A stretch of DNA of 20,458 bases, taken from positions 1 through 20,458 of the IMG/VR virus record IMGVR_UViG_3300046804_002425; one strand, given 5' to 3'. This DNA comes from a virus. Positions 1-6,111 of this stretch are shown here, piece after piece. Positions within the stretch are counted from its first letter, which is position 1. The number at the start of each line of letters is the position of its first letter. The notes beneath the pieces were generated by a model, which saw only the letters and a list, made by a program, of their open reading frames with translations, was not told where the DNA came from and did not search any database. The translations under genes and the position numbers were made by a program.

Positions 1-199
1 ATATAAAACGCATAACTGTTGTAAAAATACAACGGCTTAACGGTTTCTCTCAAAATCTCAAAAACCTAAATCCCCCCACACGCAAAAACACCACCCTATA
101 GACGCAAAATCACCAGGCCACCGATAAACTTTCCGTATATTAAAAAAATTGCGCGGCAGTTTTTTTTGACTGTAGGACCCATTTCGGGTATATAGTATT
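1..199. other. intergenic left edge, no gene seen
   Basis: No convincing coding region on either strand. The stretch is A/C-rich, with a run of six C and several CACC/ACGC words. It contains a short hairpin (GTTGTA, loop of four A, TACAAC at 18-33) without a T-tract, and near its right end a promoter-like element for the gene starting at 200. The gene to the left must end before position 1. Confidence 0.6.
166..194 (+). promoter_or_regulatory. sigma70-type promoter of the DUF3460-like gene
   Basis: A -35-like TTGACT at 166-171 is followed after 17 bp by a -10-like TATATA at 189-194. An alternative -10, TATAGT at 191-196, has 19-bp spacing. The ATG begins at 200, so the predicted start of transcription falls at or within one base of the start codon, leaving no room for a ribosome binding site. 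Confidence 0.45.
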
Positions 200-403
200 A
201 TGAAACACTATGAAAGCGAAATAACACAATTCTTGCGTGAGCTCAAAGCAGCTAATCCCCACATAGAGCAGGATCAGCTCTACGGTCGTAGTCTACTCTG
301 GGATAAACCCTCGCCTACACGTGAAGATCGAGAACGCCTACAAGCCAGTCGTGTACCCAAAGCTGCCTACGAATACTATAACTGGCCCAAGCCTAGGTCA
401 TAA
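200..403 (+). CDS. DUF3460-like small protein
   Basis: A 67-aa soluble protein. The N-terminus (YESEITQFLRELK), the central GRSLLWDK and the later ASRVPKAAYEYYN fit my memory of DUF3460, a short uncharacterised family of Betaproteobacteria (Burkholderiales and relatives). Function unknown. The only in-frame methionine is the first residue. No Shine-Dalgarno precedes it, while a sigma70-like -10 box ends five bases upstream, so translation may be leaderless. It is the first of only four plus-strand genes in the window and converges with a minus-strand DUF2061 gene across a hairpin terminator. Because the family belongs to cellular genomes, a recent gain from the host is plausible. The family call is from recognition and could not be checked by search. 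Confidence 0.75.
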   Translation: MKHYESEITQFLRELKAANPHIEQDQLYGRSLLWDKPSPTREDRERLQASRVPKAAYEYYNWPKPRS

Positions 404-431
404 AAAAAGCACTTATTCAGTGCTTGTCTTT
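402..431 (-). terminator. intrinsic terminator overlapping the DUF2061 stop codon
   Basis: A perfect 7-bp stem (AAGCACT at 407-413 and AGTGCTT at 419-425) with a 5-nt loop. Read on the minus strand the stem is followed directly by a run of T (complement of A402-A408), the classic rho-independent layout. The stop codon of the minus-strand gene (413-415) lies at the loop edge. Read on the plus strand the stem is followed by GTCTTT, so it may also weakly stop the DUF3460-like transcript. Confidence 0.75.
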
Positions 432-601
432 AATCCCCATTTCCATTTTAACCATAGTCTTTCGTGTACATAGTGTGCTAGAGTCATCCATATGTTTATA
501 ACTATAGCACCCTGTAGTCCTGTAAAAGCTGCCGTTACCAGTGTAGCTACAATGCGCCACGATACAGCTCGTACCAGTGTACGCTTGTGTGATTCTGTCA
601 T
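413..601 (-). CDS. DUF2061 family membrane protein
   Basis: A 62-aa protein with the DUF2061 pattern: basic N-terminus, KxxxRAVSWRIVATLVTA near residues 7-24, a hydrophobic central helix, and the closing HYVHERLWLKWKWG near residues 43-56. The family consists of small integral membrane proteins of unknown function in bacteria and phages. The ATG at 601 has a strong Shine-Dalgarno (AGGAG, about 7 nt upstream), and a CATAAATA late-promoter octamer lies 34 bp upstream. The gene ends inside a hairpin terminator shared with the convergent DUF3460-like gene. The late-type promoter suggests expression with virion or lysis genes, but no role in lysis can be read from the sequence. Confidence 0.8.
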   Translation of the reverse strand: MTESHKRTLVRAVSWRIVATLVTAAFTGLQGAIVINIWMTLAHYVHERLWLKWKWGLKTSTE

Positions 602-634
602 GTGTGTTCTCCTAGTGATTTTTACACTAGGTAG

Positions 635-642
635 TATTTATG
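635..642 (-). promoter_or_regulatory. T4-type late promoter octamer (CATAAATA)
   Basis: The minus strand reads CATAAATA, 7 of 8 matches to the T4 late -10 octamer TATAAATA. It is 34 bp from the ATG of the DUF2061 gene, and no -35 element is expected for this promoter class. The surrounding stretch also has short inverted CTAG-containing arms (612-620 with 670-678). Confidence 0.5.
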
Positions 643-680
643 CCCCTACACTCTGTGCTAGGCTAGGAGAATCACTAGCC

Positions 681-959
681 TTATCTATACTTGGGTAGAT
701 CTTCTACTCTAGGACGGAATCCACGCTTGTACCATTCTGTCAAATTCTCTCTACGCCAATACTTGAGAAACAGTGATCTGTCGTCATTAAACACTCTGCG
801 CTGTAGTTCTTCTGTTACAGCCAAACAGCTCAAGAGATCTTGTCCACCCAATTCACCTTTCATAAACTCTGTGTCACAGTCCCAATAGTAGTTGGTTAGT
901 TCACGTACACTGAGATCTTCTACTGTGATTGCGGCCACGAGGGCTAGTTCTACTAACAT
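681..959 (-). CDS. hypothetical protein, 92 aa
   Basis: Not recognised. A soluble, mostly helical-looking 92-aa protein rich in acidic residues in its first half (VEDLSVRELTNYYWDCDTEF) and basic in its second (YWRRENLTEWYKRGFRPR). The ATG at 959 has a good ribosome binding site (AAAGGA about 7 nt upstream), which supports a real gene. It lies between the membrane coiled-coil gene (upstream on the same strand, 91-bp gap) and DUF2061 (downstream, 79-bp gap). No catalytic motif, signal peptide or membrane segment is visible. Confidence 0.65.
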   Translation of the reverse strand: MLVELALVAAITVEDLSVRELTNYYWDCDTEFMKGELGGQDLLSCLAVTEELQRRVFNDDRSLFLKYWRRENLTEWYKRGFRPRVEDLPKYR

Positions 960-1050
960 GTTTTATCCTTTCTGGTCAAAATTTTGCTACCGTTTTTGCT
1001 GGCGCTTGTCGCTTCGCTCTATAAAAATTTTTGCGCTCCGCGTCTTTTTC

Positions 1051-1830
1051 TTACTCACAGGTCGCCCAAATCTTTGATGTCCATGCTTTATACAAGTATG
1101 AACCCTTGGGTACTAGGCACGTACCTAATTCTGGATATCTGTGTTGTCTGTAGTCTACGATCAACATAAACATGTAGGCCACTAGAAATATCGAAACTAA
1201 AATGCTAACACCTACAGCTACCTGTAGTTTCAGTTGTTCCTGGCGGCGTTGTCTACGCTGTTCTTGTTGTCTGTGTAGCTGTATTTCACGGGCTAGTGCA
1301 ACCTTTTGTTCTTTGCCCATAATCTTCATCATTTCTTCTACTTCTGTGTAGAGTGCGCCTAGCTCGGGAGGGCTTTGATAGACCATGATTTCCCTCAGCT
1401 CTGCTCCCATGGCTTCTAGTTGTTTACGCATCAGCACACGCTGTAGAGCTCGCTTGCCTAGACTATCCTCTCCATGATAGGCTTGGTTTTTGTGGCGGCG
1501 CTCTTCTTCTTCAAATATGGCCTGGCACTTGAAATAGTTGTCATAGTAGGTGCCTAGGTGCTCGCCTATTTCCTTGTAGATGTTGGTATGATCATTCTGC
1601 TCGGCACGCCTGTTCAAATCACGTACACGATTCTTTTCTTCTATCAGCTGATTTTTTTCAGCTACTGTGGCGGGCTTGTCCTTGTGTTTCTTGTTAAATT
1701 GGTCGTCCAGATCTTGGAGTACGCCTTTGACGTCCCCAGCTGCTGATTTTATATCCTTGTAGAGCTTGCACCCAGCTTTAACAGCACTGACAGCACCGTT
1801 GGCTAGGGCAAAGAGTGTTACTGGATCCAC
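1051..1830 (-). CDS. membrane-anchored coiled-coil phage protein, 259 aa
   Basis: A conserved-looking protein of the T4-like aquatic phage pool, function unknown. Residues 1-40 form a mildly hydrophobic helix followed by KLYKDIKSAAGDVKGVL. Residues 45-200 are highly charged and helical, with a K/E/R/Q-rich coiled-coil tract at about 170-200. One membrane helix spans about 203-226 (VAVGVSILVSIFLVAYM). A short 30-residue tail follows with two cysteines (238 and 258). The start is GTG, supported by a perfect AAGGAG 5 nt before it. The layout (long helical domain, one anchor, short tail) would suit a membrane-spanning or scaffold role, but there is no signal peptide and I assign no function. A GTTAAATA octamer lies upstream. 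Confidence 0.75.
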   Translation of the reverse strand: MDPVTLFALANGAVSAVKAGCKLYKDIKSAAGDVKGVLQDLDDQFNKKHKDKPATVAEKNQLIEEKNRVRDLNRRAEQNDHTNIYKEIGEHLGTYYDNYFKCQAIFEEEERRHKNQAYHGEDSLGKRALQRVLMRKQLEAMGAELREIMVYQSPPELGALYTEVEEMMKIMGKEQKVALAREIQLHRQQEQRRQRRQEQLKLQVAVGVSILVSIFLVAYMFMLIVDYRQHRYPELGTCLVPKGSYLYKAWTSKIWATCE

Positions 1831-1866
1831 GGTCGCTCCTTGTCCAGTTATTGTGTTAACTACACA

Positions 1867-1874
1867 TATTTAAC
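1867..1874 (-). promoter_or_regulatory. late-promoter-like octamer (GTTAAATA)
   Basis: The minus strand reads GTTAAATA, 6 of 8 matches to the T4 late octamer, 36 bp before the GTG start of the 259-aa gene. It sits back-to-back with a perfect plus-strand TATAAATA at 1879-1886, giving a divergent promoter pair. Confidence 0.35.
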
Positions 1875-1878
1875 CCTG

Positions 1879-1886
1879 TATAAATA
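1879..1886 (+). promoter_or_regulatory. T4-type late promoter (TATAAATA)
   Basis: An exact match to the T4 late promoter octamer, 47 bp before the ATG of the 58-aa plus-strand ORF. It is intergenic, and its presence supports that short ORF being expressed late. Confidence 0.6.
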
Positions 1887-1933
1887 TTTTATGTTCCACA
1901 GTCCTCAAATCCGTCGCAGCATAACCATTAGTC

Positions 1934-2110
1934 ATGAGAACCTATAGACCTAGATCCTATAACGGCCGTAGCTATACTGAGTTTTTTGCTTGGTGGCCTA
2001 AGCGCATGACGTCGGGTCGGTGGGTATGGATGAACTTCTACTATCTAAGACCAGACCACAACGGCTATGGAGTCCTGTTTTCTAGTCAAGAAGTCTTAAA
2101 AGACTACTAG
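1934..2110 (+). CDS. small aromatic-rich protein, 58 aa
   Basis: A 58-codon ORF below usual length cut-offs. It starts MRTYRPRSYNGRSYTEF and ends SSQEVLKDY, and is rich in Tyr, Trp, Phe and Arg (about 15 aromatic residues in 58), with the segment NFYYLRPDHNGYGVLF in the second half. Three things support it: an exact late promoter TATAAATA 47 bp upstream, its filling of the gap between two minus-strand genes, and a stop codon that overlaps the stop of the convergent 142-aa gene by exactly four bases (CTAG). There is no clear Shine-Dalgarno. Function unknown. Confidence 0.65.
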   Translation: MRTYRPRSYNGRSYTEFFAWWPKRMTSGRWVWMNFYYLRPDHNGYGVLFSSQEVLKDY

Positions 2111-2535
2111 TCCCACATTTCACGAAACTTGCCATTGTGGCGCACGGCCGTGTAGACAGTTTCTGCTAGAAATTCAAAATGCTCTAATAGTACTCTAACA
2201 GCAGGCAATTCTGAATGAGTCAATACACGTTCATAACAGCTTTGTCCTAGATCTACATAATAGCTAGGTTGAATACCTCTGCGACTCTTTAGTTCAGGAA
2301 ACACAGCACGAGTAAACCAACAGGTATTGCCTAGATCAAGAGCTTCAGTGGGAGTGCGGATTTTCATATAACGTTCTGCATAACTGGGTTCAGGTGTCCA
2401 CGGATTTTTATCTATTTTACTGGCTAATATTTCCGCTTCATAGACCACAACATAGTGAGGAATATCCCATCCCTGGCGAGCGTTGGTTTCTTCTAGGATA
2501 GCCTTAAGGCCATTGATAGCCACGTGATTTTTCAT
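2107..2535 (-). CDS. conserved hypothetical phage protein, 142 aa
   Basis: Not assigned to a named family. The 142-aa soluble protein begins MKNHVAINGLKAILEETN, has a central PWTPEPSYAERYMKIRTPTE and ends GKFREMWD. Scattered cysteines (about residues 71 and 104) do not form a metal motif. The ATG at 2535 has AAGGTG 5 nt upstream. It lies 19 bp after the tail-fibre gene on the same strand and probably shares its late transcript. Its stop overlaps the stop of the 58-aa plus-strand ORF by 4 bp. Confidence 0.7.
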   Translation of the reverse strand: MKNHVAINGLKAILEETNARQGWDIPHYVVVYEAEILASKIDKNPWTPEPSYAERYMKIRTPTEALDLGNTCWFTRAVFPELKSRRGIQPSYYVDLGQSCYERVLTHSELPAVRVLLEHFEFLAETVYTAVRHNGKFREMWD

Positions 2536-2554
2536 AACACACCTTGATCATAAA

Positions 2555-4585
2555 TTAGTAGATTCCTACTGCAAGAGCAAAAAATGCTCGATTATCTACA
2601 TATTGTTTATTGACTAGACTTGTAGCTGTGTTGTTTACTGTGGTGAGTGTGCCCTGTGTGATTACCGCTGTGGTTATATTGTCTGTGGTGATATTAGCTG
2701 TAGTAATATTGGCTGTGGTAATGTTGCCTGTAGTTATATTATCTGTAGTAATATTGGCTGTGGTGATGTTGGCTGTGGTCACGTTGTCTGTGGTGATGTT
2801 AGCTGTGGTAATGTTGCCTGTAGTTATAGTAGCCGTAGCAATCGTTGTTGTGCCTGTAAGAGCACTATTAGTGAACATAGTAGTCTTACTTTCGTTGGTT
2901 ACATTAGATAAACCTACACTTGATTTAGTTAGGCCACTAGTTCCGCCCGTAAATTGCACAAGGCCGCCCATAGTGACTGTTCCGTTGACGTTGATTACAC
3001 TAGGAGTCATAGTAATGCCTGTTTGAGGACTGACGCCTCCACCTAGTCCGTCGCTGGTTGCAGATCTTAAACCAATAGCCCCACTATTCACTGTAATTTC
3101 ATTGTGGTTACCGCTATAATTACAAACAAGATGTATGTCTCCTGGACCGTGAATGTTTTCTGCACTAGCTCTAATTTCTATACCATTAGCATTAACACCA
3201 TATGCTCCGTTGATACTGGCTCCTTGGCCATTATTCCATACTAGGCTAGTAGGATTAATGAATGACGTGGCTGCTGTGAGAGTCATAGTCACGCCGTCTA
3301 ATTTATCTTGTAGGATCTGTGAGTCTAAGTTATTTAAGGTGTTATCTAATATAGTGATTTTACACAATATTTGATTATATAGGGGATCACTAGGATCAAC
3401 ATCTGTTTTACGAGCATATTTTGATCCGCTGTGTGTAATGTTTATTTCTGTGATTTCGCCGTCAACAACTGTAACTGTTCCTTGAGCATTATCTCTACCG
3501 TAGCCACCATCAATCCAAGGTTCGGCAAATGTAATCACGATATTACCAGGATTATCATATAATTCATTATCGCTGCGTCTTAGAGGTGTAGCTAGTACTA
3601 CAGTAGCAATACCTCCGTTGGTAATTTCTCCTAGACTAACAACTGAAGATTCGTCATTGTTAATTAGTTCACTGACTACTAGATCACTACTACCATTAAA
3701 TGCTCGTGAGTTGACATTTATGTCATTGGTTAATTGATCAGCTGTAGCCGCTGTGCCAGTGATGCTAACATCACTTAGTGTCTGGGCCGCACTTGCTCGA
3801 TTGAAGGCCACACTGGTTGTTCCAAGATAGGCACTAGAATATACAGTTGGTTTATTAAGGATAAAACCAAGTCCGCTAGCTGCTGACCAGTCTGCTTGAA
3901 TCTGTGCCGGTTGTGTTACAGTCCAATTCACAGTAGTTGTGTAACTTTGGCTAAGACTATCTACTACTGATATAATAAGACTTCCCCCGCCGAGAGTTGT
4001 ACTAGTTCCCTGAATAGTAAGACTTGCAACCTTGTTAAGAGTAGAATTCGTCCAACCACTAGGTAGTTGGCCGCTTAGAGTAAAAGTATAAGGTGCCTGT
4101 CCGCCCTGCGGAGTAAAAGTTACAGAATAAGGAGAATTTTGTATGGCGATAAAACTAGTAGGACTTATGCTAGTTATTGGACTAGGAGTAGTGCTTGGCC
4201 AAGATATAGTTATATCATATTTTATTGTTATATCACTAGGACTAGTTGTTGAACTAGGTAATTCACTTACAGTATACCCATAGCTTACTAAAAGAGGAGC
4301 AATATAGGTATAGTCAAAGTTTGTTGTTGTAATAGTAAGACTAGTATCTCCACTGTTAGCCGCTGACAATATTTCGTCAAAGATATACTGATAATTAGCT
4401 ACAATACTATTAAAGGCCGTAGTATCCTGTTTTTTCTTATACGTCTGTACAGCACTAGTAGCTTGTGATGCTGTAAAAGGAGCGGCCGTAGTTTTTTTAC
4501 TCACAGGTCCAGCTAGGCTACCGCCCCCTAATTTACCAGATAGCTGAGCAGCTGAGGACGGCAAATCTGCAACGTTTAACGGCAT
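2555..4585 (-). CDS. tail-fibre-like virion protein with Ig-like domain and NITT repeats
   Basis: A 676-aa low-complexity, Ser/Thr-rich structural protein. The start is set at the ATG at 4585 (MPLNVADLPSSA) because GGAG lies 7 nt upstream. An ORF extension seven codons further upstream has no such site. Residues about 20-120 are helical. An Ig-like domain follows (SPYSVTFTPQGGQAPYTFTL with LPSGW, He_PIG-type). Next come typical phage-fibre elements: ADWSAASGLGFILNKPTV, then VGLSNVTNESKTTMFTN, then a run of about eleven 5-residue [A/G/D]N[I/V]TT units, and finally VNKQYVD before the C-terminus. In known fibres such a run gives a long trimeric shaft, and I infer the same here. It is divergent from the proline-rich 320-aa gene, both with late octamers. 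A host-recognition role is likely but unproven. Confidence 0.85.
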   Translation of the reverse strand: MPLNVADLPSSAAQLSGKLGGGSLAGPVSKKTTAAPFTASQATSAVQTYKKKQDTTAFNSIVANYQYIFDEILSAANSGDTSLTITTTNFDYTYIAPLLVSYGYTVSELPSSTTSPSDITIKYDITISWPSTTPSPITSISPTSFIAIQNSPYSVTFTPQGGQAPYTFTLSGQLPSGWTNSTLNKVASLTIQGTSTTLGGGSLIISVVDSLSQSYTTTVNWTVTQPAQIQADWSAASGLGFILNKPTVYSSAYLGTTSVAFNRASAAQTLSDVSITGTAATADQLTNDINVNSRAFNGSSDLVVSELINNDESSVVSLGEITNGGIATVVLATPLRRSDNELYDNPGNIVITFAEPWIDGGYGRDNAQGTVTVVDGEITEINITHSGSKYARKTDVDPSDPLYNQILCKITILDNTLNNLDSQILQDKLDGVTMTLTAATSFINPTSLVWNNGQGASINGAYGVNANGIEIRASAENIHGPGDIHLVCNYSGNHNEITVNSGAIGLRSATSDGLGGGVSPQTGITMTPSVINVNGTVTMGGLVQFTGGTSGLTKSSVGLSNVTNESKTTMFTNSALTGTTTIATATITTGNITTANITTDNVTTANITTANITTDNITTGNITTANITTANITTDNITTAVITQGTLTTVNNTATSLVNKQYVDNRAFFALAVGIY
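2661..2835 (-). repeat. 15-bp tandem repeat array in the fibre gene
   Basis: About eleven 15-bp units encode [A/G/D]N[I/V]TT near the fibre C-terminus. The variable residues run roughly G-A-D-A-A-D-G-A-A-D, giving a higher-order period of three to four units. Units differ mainly at the first and third bases, so the array is old enough to have diverged yet still keeps a perfect 5-residue register. Confidence 0.85.
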
Positions 4586-4605
4586 TATAATCTCCAACGA
4601 TAACA

Positions 4606-4613
4606 TATTTAGC
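4606..4613 (-). promoter_or_regulatory. late-promoter-like octamer (GCTAAATA)
   Basis: The minus strand reads GCTAAATA, 6 of 8 matches to the T4 late octamer, 20 bp before the fibre ATG. It is back-to-back with CATAAATA on the plus strand at 4625-4632. Confidence 0.4.
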
Positions 4614-4624
4614 GGGCTTTAACG

Positions 4625-4632
4625 CATAAATA
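4625..4632 (+). promoter_or_regulatory. T4-type late promoter octamer (CATAAATA)
   Basis: Matches 7 of 8 bases of the T4 late octamer, 17 bp before the ATG of the proline-rich gene. A GGAG ribosome binding site (4640-4643) sits between the octamer and the ATG. Confidence 0.55.
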
Positions 4633-4649
4633 ACATACTGGAGATAACA

Positions 4650-5612
4650 ATGAAGATTTCTGACCTGCTAAATGAAGAAGAGTTTCCTAAACTAAAAATA
4701 GGCGATATTGATCCACGTAACGGCAAGAAAATTCTAAGTGCTATGACTAGCAGCGACGGTACTGTAGTACGTAGTAGATTTGGTGATATTTGGAACGTTA
4801 AATATGGCGAGCCGGACAAGGCTCCTGAAAAGACCCCGGATAAGGCTCCAGAGCGCGGCCCAGATGTACCAAACCCATTTATGCCTGCTCCTACTCCAGA
4901 TAATCCTAATCCCCCAGCAGATGCACCGGCCCCTACTCCAGAGGAACCATTACCTCCAGATGTAGTTCCAGATCCAGATCCAACACCTCCTGAGCCAACA
5001 CCAAAATGTAGTCCAGAAGTTCTAGCTAAGATCAAGGCAGCAAAAACATTTAGCCAAGCCTATGCTCTAGCTAAACAAAGCGAGTGTCCAGAGTTTGGAT
5101 GGTGCCAAATTGTTGATGTTCCTGGTCAAGCACCAAGCCCACAACCTGCTCCAACACCTGGCGTAAGTAACCCAATGGGTGACTTTGATCCTACAGACTT
5201 TAGTGGAGACTTTACTGGCGGAACTAAACGAGAAGCTATTGGATCAGAAGAGGAAGAATTAGAGGAATCAGAATTCCGTGTTCCAGAATCAGCAGAACTA
5301 CATCGTATGCGTGAAATCGCCGGTACGCAGGTTGTACACGAAGCCGGTGGAAAAGGTATTCCAGAAATTAAAGCACCGAGCAAACAAGCTGCGATTGAAA
5401 TTGCTCGTAAAAAGGGAATCAAGCGTTTCCGTTTCTGCGGACAGTATAAAGTAAAAGCAGGTAAGAAAGGTCAAGCACCAAGTCCTAGACCAACACCAAA
5501 ACCACCAGTAGTTCCACCAAAGACACCAGTACAAGGCGTAACTACAAACCCAATGGGCGATTTTGATCCAACCGCATTTAGTGGTGACTTCACTGGCGGA
5601 ACTAAACGTTAA
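4650..5612 (+). CDS. proline-rich protein with duplicated C-terminal tag, 320 aa
   Basis: Probably a virion protein, family not recognised. Residues 1-50 form a small domain starting MKISDLLNEEEFPK. Residues 53-118 are an acidic proline-rich linker (PAPTPDNPNPPADAPAPTPE). A compact segment with four cysteines (120, 146, 152, then 263 in the second module) follows. The protein is built from two modules, each ending in GQAPSP plus a proline linker and then a near-identical 21-residue tag (174-194 and 300-320) of the form NPMGDFDPT, D or A, FSGDFTGGTKR. The second tag is the protein's C-terminus. The residues between (195-215) are very acidic. The ATG has GGAG 6 nt upstream and a late octamer. 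The stop overlaps that of the convergent GNAT-like gene by 4 bp (TTAA). Confidence 0.8.
   Translation: MKISDLLNEEEFPKLKIGDIDPRNGKKILSAMTSSDGTVVRSRFGDIWNVKYGEPDKAPEKTPDKAPERGPDVPNPFMPAPTPDNPNPPADAPAPTPEEPLPPDVVPDPDPTPPEPTPKCSPEVLAKIKAAKTFSQAYALAKQSECPEFGWCQIVDVPGQAPSPQPAPTPGVSNPMGDFDPTDFSGDFTGGTKREAIGSEEEELEESEFRVPESAELHRMREIAGTQVVHEAGGKGIPEIKAPSKQAAIEIARKKGIKRFRFCGQYKVKAGKKGQAPSPRPTPKPPVVPPKTPVQGVTTNPMGDFDPTAFSGDFTGGTKR
5169..5231 (+). repeat. 63-bp tag repeat, copy 1
   Basis: Encodes residues 174-194 of the proline-rich protein. It is the internal copy, ending in KR and then continuing into an acidic stretch. It differs from copy 2 by one amino acid (D versus A) and several silent third-position changes. 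Confidence 0.9.
5547..5609 (+). repeat. 63-bp tag repeat, copy 2
   Basis: Encodes residues 300-320, the last 21 residues before the stop codon. See copy 1 at 5169-5231. Confidence 0.9.
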
Positions 5613-6034
5613 TCGTATTCGTAGTTAACAGTAGTTTCGTTATCGCTTAAAATATGGGCGCCGTTGGCAATATGAAAGCGGCGTGCCATTTCAGTCTTAG
5701 GACTTAGAGTTACAAAACGTGTTATTGATGGCTTATTTTCTATAATATAGTTTCTAGCTTCGATAATTAATCTTCGGCCGGCGCCTTGGGCATAGCTCCA
5801 GATTGTGTAGAATGCGGCAACATTATCACCTACACGACCTAATTCGCCTTCTGTTGTAGGAATAGCATTTAGATATGCAACACATACAACGGCAGCAGGT
5901 TTTTCATTCTCAATTAATATAAGAATTTCTGCGTGGTCGTGTACTCGGCTAGAGCTTGGGATACTTGGACGAACAGGATCGTCTTTAAGAAGGTCAATGA
6001 GTGGGTCGTTTAAATCTCGTATTACTTTTAACAT
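5609..6034 (-). CDS. GNAT-like N-acetyltransferase, 141 aa
   Basis: A 141-aa protein with GNAT-fold hallmarks: a strand of small hydrophobics (AAVVCVAYL, about 47-55), FYTIWSYAQGAGRRLI at 75-90 whose Q-G-A-G-R-R loop matches the acetyl-CoA binding signature (Q/RxxGxG/A), and RFVTLSPKTEMARRFHIANG in the last third. Relatives occur in T4-like aquatic phages and have no known substrate. The start (MLKVIRDL) has AAGG about 9 nt upstream. It is transcribed away from helicase gp41's downstream end across a 77-bp gap with a possible sigma70 promoter. Its stop overlaps that of the convergent proline-rich gene by 4 bp. Substrate and host target are unknown. Confidence 0.7.
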   Translation of the reverse strand: MLKVIRDLNDPLIDLLKDDPVRPSIPSSSRVHDHAEILILIENEKPAAVVCVAYLNAIPTTEGELGRVGDNVAAFYTIWSYAQGAGRRLIIEARNYIIENKPSITRFVTLSPKTEMARRFHIANGAHILSDNETTVNYEYD

Positions 6035-6052
6035 GATTCGCTACCTTAGGGT

Positions 6053-6081
6053 GTTATAAACGTACTTATCTTTTATAACAA
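6053..6081 (-). promoter_or_regulatory. possible promoter within a dyad, upstream of the GNAT-like gene
   Basis: The minus strand carries TTGTTA (complement of 6076-6081), 17 bp, then TATAAC (complement of 6053-6058), with an ATG 19 nt further on. Perfect 8-bp inverted arms (GTTATAAA 6053-6060, TTTATAAC 6072-6079) overlap both boxes. No T-tract follows on either strand, so a promoter or operator fits better than a terminator. The region is AT-rich and the match could be chance. Confidence 0.35.
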
Positions 6082-6111
6082 AAAATCATGTTACAAAGAT
6101 ATTAAACTATA

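Noticed and set aside
18-33. Short hairpin near the left edge as a terminator
   Set aside because: Only 6 bp (8 with a wobble), AT-rich, and no T-run on either strand.
98-184. 28-codon minus-strand ORF in the left intergenic region
   Set aside because: Hydrophobic but with no ribosome site, promoter or supporting overlap; chance is the simpler explanation.
960-1050. CGCTT-rich gap as a REP-like repeat or terminator
   Set aside because: Repeated CGCTT words are present but no good stem with a U-run can be formed, and the motif is not seen elsewhere in the window.
2610-3026. Long plus-strand open frame, valine-rich
   Set aside because: It is antisense to the fibre NITT repeat array. The repeat forces a stop-free, monotonous opposite frame, and there is no ribosome site or late promoter.
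4619-5035. Minus-strand Gly/Ser-rich open frame
   Set aside because: Complement of the proline-rich linker of the 320-aa gene; Pro codons read backwards give Gly and Arg-like runs. No start signals.
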